Position numbers and translations under genes: made by a program. From Enterobacter sp. ENT03 (GTDB lineage Bacteria > Pseudomonadota > Gammaproteobacteria > Enterobacterales > Enterobacteriaceae), in the NCBI RefSeq assembly GCF_019218745.1, contig NZ_JAHUXA010000009.1, forward strand, positions 1 through 64,000: a DNA stretch of 64,000 bases, given 5' to 3'. Each line of letters opens with the position of its first letter. Positions within the stretch are counted from its first letter, which is position 1. The notes below the pieces were generated by a model. It was not told the origin of the DNA, searched no databases, and saw nothing but the letters and a program-made list of their open reading frames with translations. Positions 19,085 through 25,894 of this stretch are shown one piece after another.

Positions 19085-19605
19085 GCTTTTGCCCCCGCCA
19101 GCAGCATTGCTGCCGTGTCGCGCGCCGTCGCCACGGTGCCCACCCCGCGATAAATGGCGGCCGCCGTTGCGCCCTCAAAGAGGATCAGGATCTGCTCCGC
19201 CAGCCGGTCATCTTCATGGCCGATTTCACGCGCCACCAGTTGGCGGATGGTTTGCCAGGTCTTTTCTTTATGGGCGCGGGTCACCGCCGCGATCTGCGGA
19301 TTGTCACCGCCGGTTTCGCCGTAAGCCCGCAGAAACAGACAGCCCAGGCAGCCCTCTTCGCGCAGCCAGTCGTCCAGCGCGTCGAACAGCGCTTTAATGC
19401 TCTGCTCCTCCATCTGTGCGAAGAAGCGTTGATCCCTCTCCTCCAGCACCCGGACGATCAACGCCGTTTTGCTGCCGGCATGTTTATAGAGCGTGCGGCT
19501 CGACATGCCCGCCGCCTGCGTGAGCCGATCCATCCCGGTGGCATTAAAACCATGCCGGCTAAACAGGGATCCTGCGGCAGAAATGAGTTTGTTTTTTGTG
19601 TCCAT
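19081..19605 (-). CDS. TetR/AcrR-family regulator
   Basis: A 174-residue repressor. The N-terminal helix-turn-helix is DTKNKLISAAGSLFSRHGFN followed by ATGMDRLTQAAGMSSRTLYKH. The C-terminal ligand domain contains GCLGCLFLRAYGETGG, common in regulators of this size that control MFS exporters. It is translationally coupled to the MFS gene downstream. A 16-of-18 palindrome just in front of its start codon is the likely autoregulatory operator. Confidence 0.92.
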   Translation of the reverse strand: MDTKNKLISAAGSLFSRHGFNATGMDRLTQAAGMSSRTLYKHAGSKTALIVRVLEERDQRFFAQMEEQSIKALFDALDDWLREEGCLGCLFLRAYGETGGDNPQIAAVTRAHKEKTWQTIRQLVAREIGHEDDRLAEQILILFEGATAAAIYRGVGTVATARDTAAMLLAGAKA

Positions 19606-19614
19606 CCATTAAAA

Positions 19615-19632
19615 GTAAAACGATCGGTTTAC
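19615..19632. promoter_or_regulatory. operator-like palindrome upstream of tetR
   Basis: GTAAAACGATCGGTTTAC is palindromic at 16 of 18 positions and lies 10 bases upstream of the TetR start codon. It is probably where the repressor controls its own operon. Confidence 0.65.
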
Positions 19633-19766
19633 CCTGTCAAACTGACCGCGCGAATAACTTCCCGTTGCCGTTTCGCTGCTTTTCAGCCTTATCCCCACCC
19701 TTTTGTTTCACAATCCTGTGACATACTATCGGTATGGCAGCACATGAGAGAAACAAGGAGATGAAC

Positions 19767-21218
19767 ATGGATAACAAGGCGAGCCTTACCCCGGAACAGG
19801 CCCTCGACCAGCTCGAAGCGCTGTATGACCAGGCGGTCAGTGATTTGCGCGAGGCGATTGCGCTGTACATCGATCAGGGCACCCTTCCCGACACGCTCGC
19901 CCGTGCGCAGGGCAAATTTGTTTACCCGCAGCTGTCGGTGCACTGGGACGGCGACGCGCCGAATGCGCAGAAAACCCGCGCCTATGCACGCTTTACCCAT
20001 CCTGGCAGCTACAGCACCACCATCACGCGCCCGGCGCTGTTCCGCGCCTATCTGCTGGAGCAGCTCACCATGCTGTATCAGGATTACGGCGCACGCATTG
20101 AGGTCGGTCCCTCTCAGCATGAGATCCCTTATCCGTATGTGATTGATGGTTCAGCGCTGACGCTGGATCGCTCGATGAGCGCGGGCCTCACCCGCCACTT
20201 CCCGACCACCGAGCTTTCGCAGATCGGCGATGAAACCGCAGACGGCATTTATCATCCGGCGGAATTCTCGCCGCTGTCGCACTTTGATGCCCGTCGCGTG
20301 GACTTTTCACTGGCACGACTGCGCCACTACACTGGCACGCCGGTCGAGCATTTCCAGCCGTTCGTGCTGTTCACTAACTACACGCGTTATGTGGATGAGT
20401 TCGTGCGCTGGGGTTGCAGCCAGATCCTCGACCCGGACAGCCCGTACGTGGCGCTCTCCTGCGCGGGCGGTATCTGGATCACCGCTGAAACCGAAGCGCC
20501 GGAGGAGGCGACTTCCGATCTGGCCTGGAAAAAACACCAGATGCCGGCCTGGCACCTGATCACTGCTGATGGTCAGGGGATCACGCTGGTCAATATCGGC
20601 GTCGGCCCGTCGAACGCCAAAACCATCTGCGATCATCTGGCGGTACTGCGCCCGGATGTGTGGCTGATGATCGGCCACTGCGGCGGCCTGCGTGAGAGTC
20701 AGTCGATTGGCGATTACGTGCTGGCACATGCTTATCTGCGCGACGATCACGTGCTGGATGCGGTGCTGCCGCCGGATATTCCAATCCCGAGCATCGCCGA
20801 AGTGCAGCGCGCGCTGTACGACGCCACTAAACAGGTCAGCGAGATGCCGGGCGAGGAAGTAAAACAGCGACTGCGTACCGGTACGGTGGTCACCACCGAC
20901 GACCGCAACTGGGAGCTGCGTTATTCGGCGTCGGCGCTGCGCTTTAACTTAAGCCGCGCGGTGGCGATTGATATGGAAAGCGCGACTATTGCGGCGCAGG
21001 GTTATCGCTTCCGCGTCCCGTACGGTACGCTGCTGTGCGTGTCCGATAAACCGCTGCATGGCGAGATCAAACTGCCGGGCCAGGCGAACCGTTTCTACGA
21101 AGGGGCGATTTCTGAGCATTTGCAGATTGGCATTCGGGCGATTGATCTGCTGCGGGCGGAAGGTGAGCGTCTGCACTCGCGTAAACTGCGTACCTTTAAC
21201 GAGCCGCCGTTCCGCTAA
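19767..21218 (+). CDS. amn: AMP nucleosidase
   Basis: A 483-residue protein very close to E. coli Amn, which hydrolyses AMP to adenine and ribose 5-phosphate and so controls the adenylate pool. Long blocks match what I know of Amn, for example LDRSMSAGLTRHFPTTEL, FDARRVDFSLARLRHYTGTP and the C-terminal nucleoside-phosphorylase domain with VGPSNAKTICDHLAVLRPDV and AIDMESATIAAQGY. The ATG at 19767 is preferred because AAGGAG ends six bases before it; an ATG at 19761 touches the ribosome site. It is followed by a clear terminator and then tRNA-Asn, as in E. coli. Confidence 0.98.
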   Translation: MDNKASLTPEQALDQLEALYDQAVSDLREAIALYIDQGTLPDTLARAQGKFVYPQLSVHWDGDAPNAQKTRAYARFTHPGSYSTTITRPALFRAYLLEQLTMLYQDYGARIEVGPSQHEIPYPYVIDGSALTLDRSMSAGLTRHFPTTELSQIGDETADGIYHPAEFSPLSHFDARRVDFSLARLRHYTGTPVEHFQPFVLFTNYTRYVDEFVRWGCSQILDPDSPYVALSCAGGIWITAETEAPEEATSDLAWKKHQMPAWHLITADGQGITLVNIGVGPSNAKTICDHLAVLRPDVWLMIGHCGGLRESQSIGDYVLAHAYLRDDHVLDAVLPPDIPIPSIAEVQRALYDATKQVSEMPGEEVKQRLRTGTVVTTDDRNWELRYSASALRFNLSRAVAIDMESATIAAQGYRFRVPYGTLLCVSDKPLHGEIKLPGQANRFYEGAISEHLQIGIRAIDLLRAEGERLHSRKLRTFNEPPFR

Positions 21219-21233
21219 ACGCTGAAAAACAAA

Positions 21234-21255
21234 AAGCCCGCTAAAAAGCGGGCTT
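21234..21255 (+). terminator. intrinsic terminator after amn
   Basis: Nine-base stem AAGCCCGCT/AGCGGGCTT with an AAAA loop, 15 bases after the amn stop. It also lies just beyond the 3' end of the minus-strand tRNA-Asn, where the upstream A run gives a T tract on that strand. Confidence 0.85.
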
Positions 21256-21258
21256 CTT

Positions 21259-21347
21259 AAATTTGGCTCCTCTGACTGGACTCGAACCAGTGACATACGG
21301 ATTAACAGTCCGCCGTTCTACCGACTGAACTACAGAGGAATCGTGTG
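21259..21347. repeat. 89-bp inverted repeat, left copy (contains tRNA-Asn)
   Basis: The identity between the two tRNA-Asn loci extends 5 bases beyond the 3' end and 8 bases beyond the 5' end (CACACGAT), making an 89-bp perfect inverted repeat that flanks yeeO. Confidence 0.9.
21264..21339 (-). tRNA. tRNA-Asn (GTT anticodon)
   Basis: A 76-base tRNA gene read on the minus strand, starting TCCTCTGTAGTTCAGTCGG and ending with an encoded GCCA. The anticodon loop CTGTTAATC contains GTT, and the T arm GGTTCGAGTC is standard. It is the exact inverted copy of the tRNA at 23085-23160. Confidence 0.98.
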
Positions 21348-21460
21348 AACGGGGCGAATATTAACGGCGCACTGTAGGCTTGTCAAAGCCTGATTTCAAA
21401 AAAGTGCGCGATTGCCGATTTATTCCGCATCCCGTACAAAAAGAGTGCAAATTCAGGCTA

Positions 21461-22894
21461 TCACTCCGCTTTATTACGCAGTGGGCGCGGGTATTTCCCC
21501 AGCCAGCGACCGCTGACCATACGCCAGTAGAACAGCGCCCCACGCACCGCCCAGTCAAGGAACATCCCCAGCCAGACGCCGATCACGCCCATACCGAGCA
21601 CGATCCCCAGCGTATAACCGGCCACCACGCGACAGCCCCACATACCGAGCATCGACACCCACATGGCAAATCGGGCATCGCGCGCGCCCTTCTGCCCGGC
21701 GGGTAATACCCAGGAGGCCGCCCAGATCGGCATAAAAGCGGCGTTCATCCACAGCAGGATTTTCACCACCTCCTGCACGTCCTGCTCCGGCGTATAAAAC
21801 GCGGCGAGCAGCCCGGCGAAAGGCGCAGTGCCCCAGGCAATAATCGTCAGGCCTATGGTCGACAGCCAGAACACGTGCCGCAGCTGCCGTTCCGCCTGGC
21901 CGATCTGCCCCTTCCCGAGCCGCTTACCGGTGATAATGGTGGAGGCCGATCCCAGCGCGTTCCCCGGCAGGTTAATCAGCGCCGCCACGGAGAAAGCAAT
22001 AAAGTTACCGGCGATCACGTTGGTGCCCATCCCAGCAACAAACATCTGCGTCAATAATTTGCCGCTGTTAAACAGTACCGATTCGATACTGGCGGGAATG
22101 CCGATGCCCATCACTTCCCAGATAATGGCGAAGTTAAGCGGTTTAAAATAACTTTTCAGCGTGATGCGCAGCGCCGGATTAAAGCCGATCATCAGCACCC
22201 AAATAATCGCCAGTGCGCCGATGTAGCGGGAAATAGTCAGCCCCAGCCCGGCCCCGGCAAAGCCAATACCCGGCCAGGAAAACAGGCCATAGATCAGGAT
22301 GCTGCTGATAATAATGTTGAGGATGTTCATGCCGCCGTTGATCAACAGCGGAATTTTGGTATTGCCCGCCCCGCGCAGCGCACCGCTGCCAATCAGCGTG
22401 ATGGCTGCCGCCGGATAACTCAGCACCGTTAATTCGAGGTACGTCAGCGCCAGCGCTTTCACTTCCGCCGTGGCTTCACCCGCTACCACATTAATGATCT
22501 GCTCGCCAAAATAGTGGATCAGCGCCGCCAGCAGTATGGCGAACAGCGTCATGATCACCAGCGATTGGCGTGCCGCCGAACGCGCCCGCCGCCGGTCGCG
22601 TTTACCGAGGCTAAAAGCCACCACCACCGTGGTACCCAGATCGACCGCGGCAAAAAAGGCCATCACCACCATGTTAAAACTGTCGGCGAGGCCCACTCCC
22701 GCCATCGCTTCTTTGCCCAGCCAGCTCACGAGGAAGGTACTCAGTACCCCCATCAACAGCACACAGGTATTTTCGAGGAAGATAGGCACGGCAAGCGGGG
22801 TGATTTCACGCCAGAAAAGCACACGGTAACTTTTTCGTTTAGCGTACCAGGGCGTACGGGCGACAGCCTGGCGTAAAGCGGCAGTGACGTTCAA
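21461..22894 (-). CDS. yeeO: MATE-family efflux transporter YeeO
   Basis: A 477-residue multidrug and toxin extrusion transporter that I recognise as E. coli YeeO (the EmmdR-like transporter of Enterobacter). Features include KRKSYRVLFWREITPLAVPI, FLENTCVLLMGVLSTFLVSW, SGALRGAGNTKIPLLINGG and twelve predicted membrane segments. E. coli YeeO is known for exporting flavins and peptides. The chosen start is TTG at 22894, with AAGG six bases upstream, because upstream sequence is out of frame with the protein. It lies between two inverted tRNA-Asn genes, the same neighbourhood as in E. coli. Confidence 0.93.
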   Translation of the reverse strand: MNVTAALRQAVARTPWYAKRKSYRVLFWREITPLAVPIFLENTCVLLMGVLSTFLVSWLGKEAMAGVGLADSFNMVVMAFFAAVDLGTTVVVAFSLGKRDRRRARSAARQSLVIMTLFAILLAALIHYFGEQIINVVAGEATAEVKALALTYLELTVLSYPAAAITLIGSGALRGAGNTKIPLLINGGMNILNIIISSILIYGLFSWPGIGFAGAGLGLTISRYIGALAIIWVLMIGFNPALRITLKSYFKPLNFAIIWEVMGIGIPASIESVLFNSGKLLTQMFVAGMGTNVIAGNFIAFSVAALINLPGNALGSASTIITGKRLGKGQIGQAERQLRHVFWLSTIGLTIIAWGTAPFAGLLAAFYTPEQDVQEVVKILLWMNAAFMPIWAASWVLPAGQKGARDARFAMWVSMLGMWGCRVVAGYTLGIVLGMGVIGVWLGMFLDWAVRGALFYWRMVSGRWLGKYPRPLRNKAE

Positions 22895-23076
22895 AATGGA
22901 CCTTAAAGAGAAAGTGAAACTTCATTTCAAATGATGAGTGAGAAATGCTAATCCTGCAAAGTATTTTCCACATAATTTGCTGGTAAATCCGGCAAATCGG
23001 CGACGGCTTCGCCAGACGAACGCCCGCGCGTAAAATGCGGTTTGACAAAAAGTTTTTCGCCGCTAACATTAGCCCC

Positions 23077-23165
23077 CACACGATTCCTCTGTAGTTCAGT
23101 CGGTAGAACGGCGGACTGTTAATCCGTATGTCACTGGTTCGAGTCCAGTCAGAGGAGCCAAATTT
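23077..23165. repeat. 89-bp inverted repeat, right copy (contains tRNA-Asn)
   Basis: Perfect reverse complement of 21259-21347. The two copies face away from each other around yeeO and could recombine to invert the 1.7-kb segment between them. Confidence 0.9.
23085..23160 (+). tRNA. tRNA-Asn (GTT anticodon)
   Basis: A 76-base tRNA gene with D-arm GTTCAGTCGG, anticodon loop CTGTTAATC, T arm GGTTCGAGTC and encoded CCA. Asn tRNA genes are common integration sites for enterobacterial islands, and an integrase relic follows 160 bases downstream. Confidence 0.98.
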
Positions 23166-23319
23166 TAGTTTCAGGGCATTCCTGTGAGTCCTGAAGCGTT
23201 TAAAAGCAAGACATTATATACCCGGCCGTCCTGAGAAGGATTGCCGGGTTTTTTACATCCACAGTTTTGGGGCTTAATCGGAAATCTCACGGTTCGTTGA
23301 GAAAATGGAGCTACCGCCT

Positions 23320-23475
23320 GTGGCATTAACCGATACCACACTCCACAAACTCAAACCTTCGGACAAACCCAAGGACTTTCTGGAAATTACCGCCCGGGTA
23401 AAAAACCACGTAACCGAAATCATGCGTTATGAAGTGAAGATCTTCCAGGCGTTAGCATGCACGCTCTGTTACTGA
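23320..23475 (+). pseudogene. relic of a P4-type tyrosine integrase
   Basis: A short frame from a GTG reads VALTDTTLHKLKPSDKPKDF, the usual N-terminus of phage P4-like integrases, and then jumps directly to RVKNHVTEIMRYEVK, which resembles a core-binding segment normally about 100 residues later. It stops at 23475. The catalytic domain is gone. It lies just downstream of tRNA-Asn, the expected place for an island integrase, and marks the left boundary of the secretion island. The remainder of 23476-23888 shows no gene. Confidence 0.75.
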
Positions 23476-23888
23476 TGAATACGTTGTATCACTGGATGCG
23501 AAGACGAAAGACGCTAAACTCATCGCACAATATTACTGGCTCGTTGAATAAACAGCGATTATGTTGCGTTCACCTGATACAAATACTCAATATGGATTTA
23601 TCTTTGATTGCCACACATTCATCACCCTTAAGCCAATAATTCCCAAACTGATACAGCTTTCCCGCCCGCTTGCGCGGTCTCCCCCCGGATCGTCCTGATC
23701 CTCCTTCGGTATCGATTCATGTTCTCTTTATGAGTGAAAGGGCCTGAGAAGGCCTTGAATGAATCCCGTCATGAGCGGGTGCAATGGATTTGTCTGCTAC
23801 AGATCGAAAGGGTTGCGTGCGTCACTTTCCCGCGATTTCGCAGTCAAAGTGACGCACTGGGCAGGCCGCAGCTGGTCAGGTAGATATC

Positions 23889-25376
23889 TTATTTAGGATA
23901 TGAAACTTGCTTAGGTTCAAAATGGTGAAAACTGACTGCGCTGTCCTTATTCAATGCGTAGACTTGACGATATGAGAACTTTTTATCTTTAACAAGTAAA
24001 CTTGATTCGGGAGCATTGATACCTAAAATATGGTCAATTAACTCACAAGGACGACATTTTAATGGATAAGGGAAATTGGAGTCCTGTAAATACCAAACTC
24101 CATCTTTTTTATTAAAACATATCGCATGTGAAATATCATTTTTTCTACTATAGAAACGACAAATTAGACCATCCTGCATTTTCTCCAGAGTTTTTATATC
24201 AGCGAGATTGTTATACCAGACCGGCACGGGTAGATAAGGAGTATCAATTTGACCAGGCAGTCCATAAAGTTGATTTATTGCATCCGTTATTTTATCGCTG
24301 ATGAGATAACCTGTAGTAATAGAATTAAAAATTTTTCCTGAATCGAAAATTTTCTTATAATCGACTACAGAATTTTTATCTAATAGTACCGTTGCTTCTC
24401 CGCGACTTAATGTCGATATTGCGGTTCGTCTGGTGATCTCGCCTGCATTTAACCGCTGATGTTGCATGGCTTTCAGTTCGCGTAACTCCGTACCCTTACG
24501 GTGTTGAACCGCTGAAAGCAATATTTCTAAGCGTCGTGGCGTAAGGGGCAGAAACGGCCTACCGTCTCTCGCGCACCAGCCCGCAAGATAATGGTTATTG
24601 GCATGCAAGACGCACGTCCCCGATTTATTGAACTGCAACTCGTGATACAGACCAGAACGGGAATCGATGCCACGATCGCTGCCCATATGTGGTTTTTGTG
24701 CTGCATACTCAAGGCTCTTTGAAAGCATATTATCGGCAGACAACGGCTTTTTGCCTAATGTTCGTGGTTTCGCAATATCCCATTCTGCTTGTTTATTCAA
24801 ACGTAAAACTCGCAAACAATAGTCAACAATCGCCAGTCTTCGCTCAATAAAAATTTTTTGCAGAATGATTTCTTCGTTACGCGAAATACAGATATTCTTA
24901 ATGTCTTTTACTTGCTGCTCATTGACTGATGAATTAACTATTTTCCCCTCTTCATCAGCAATCATTTGATACAGCGCCCCATAGAGACGACAATTTTCGC
25001 TAGCAGCATCTTTGAGCAACAGGTAACCAAGCCGGGCATTGACAACATCGGAACGAATATTTCCAGGGTTAATATTTGCCGAATTTTCCACCAACGACTT
25101 ATATCTCACATTGAGCTTATCGTTCAGGCGCTGTAAGCTCTCAAACTGTTTTTCATATTCTGCTTTTCGCGCCTCACGTTGAGCATGGATAGGGTCGGGC
25201 AAATCTCCCCTCTGCGTGGTTTTATGTACAGTACTATTGACCGGGTGGACATTCTTAATACCCCTTAATGTCGTTGAAAGAAAATTTTTAACATTTGAAT
25301 TAGCGCTGGCGAAAGAAAGCTTATACCTAAAGGTATCATTGTAACGCAGGGTTAATGACGGGATTATAATTGGCAT
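23889..25376 (-). CDS. putative secreted cysteine protease effector (Josephin/papain-like)
   Basis: A 495-residue protein not closely recognised. Residues 1-100 are polar, as in secreted effectors; 60-200 are mainly helical. The C-terminal half carries YHELQFNKSGTCVLHANNHY at 244-263 with Cys255, and HAICFNKKDGVWYLQDSNF from His417 to Asp432. This resembles Josephin deubiquitinases: a YHE/FHE start, C-x-x-H followed by N, and then His with an Asp or Asn exactly 15 residues later in an H...W...(N/D)S pattern. It sits last in the SipA/acyl-carrier gene order, where sicP-sptP lie in Salmonella, but after a strong terminator, so it probably has its own promoter. The protease assignment is inference. 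Confidence 0.6.
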   Translation of the reverse strand: MPIIIPSLTLRYNDTFRYKLSFASANSNVKNFLSTTLRGIKNVHPVNSTVHKTTQRGDLPDPIHAQREARKAEYEKQFESLQRLNDKLNVRYKSLVENSANINPGNIRSDVVNARLGYLLLKDAASENCRLYGALYQMIADEEGKIVNSSVNEQQVKDIKNICISRNEEIILQKIFIERRLAIVDYCLRVLRLNKQAEWDIAKPRTLGKKPLSADNMLSKSLEYAAQKPHMGSDRGIDSRSGLYHELQFNKSGTCVLHANNHYLAGWCARDGRPFLPLTPRRLEILLSAVQHRKGTELRELKAMQHQRLNAGEITRRTAISTLSRGEATVLLDKNSVVDYKKIFDSGKIFNSITTGYLISDKITDAINQLYGLPGQIDTPYLPVPVWYNNLADIKTLEKMQDGLICRFYSRKNDISHAICFNKKDGVWYLQDSNFPYPLKCRPCELIDHILGINAPESSLLVKDKKFSYRQVYALNKDSAVSFHHFEPKQVSYPK

Positions 25377-25557
25377 AACTCACCTGATTCAGTTATAAAA
25401 ATGCAATTTATATGCCCCTGTCAGAGAGTGCTATAAACGTTAATTTAATGATAATATTCTCTTCGGCTATACCCCGTTTACTTCATGCGTCTTCTTCAAA
25501 ACAACGTCATATCCATTGGATATAGATATTGAGTTAAAACGGAGAAGTCAGCACGAC

Positions 25558-25600
25558 AAAAAAGCGTCAATGCAGATTTAGTGAGTCTCTGCATTGACGC
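25558..25600 (-). terminator. strong intrinsic terminator after the acyl carrier gene
   Basis: A perfect 13-bp stem (GCGTCAATGCAGA and its complement, 25564-25576 and 25588-25600) with an 11-base loop, followed on the minus strand by TTTTTT. It separates the translocon operon from the downstream effector-like gene. Confidence 0.9.
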
Positions 25601-25625
25601 AATGGATGGAAAGCAAGCGAACGTT

Positions 25626-25877
25626 TTACGCTGGGTTACAACGAGCTAAAATAACACGTGATATTGAATCGAGAGTCGTGAAACCGCCTAACTCATCATC
25701 GTTGATGCTAATGTTAAGGCAGTCTTCGATCTCTGTTAAAAATTCGATTAGATCAACCGAGTCAAAATATAAGTCGTATAAAATATGACTATTAATACCC
25801 ACATCTTCACGAGGAAGGGATTTGATTTTAACCACGGCAGAGATCAAGCATTCGCTGATATCTTCTATGCTGCGCAT
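25626..25877 (-). CDS. acyl carrier protein of the T3SS island (IacP-like)
   Basis: An 83-residue acyl carrier protein with the phosphopantetheine attachment serine in FDSVDLIEFL. Its position directly after the SipA homologue is the position of iacP in Salmonella SPI-1, where the protein influences effector secretion and acylation of the translocator SipB. It is cytoplasmic and acts with a phosphopantetheinyl transferase. GGAG lies upstream of the ATG with normal spacing. It is followed by a strong terminator. Confidence 0.85.
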   Translation of the reverse strand: MRSIEDISECLISAVVKIKSLPREDVGINSHILYDLYFDSVDLIEFLTEIEDCLNISINDDELGGFTTLDSISRVILARCNPA

Positions 25878-25894
25878 TCATTACTCCGCTTTAA

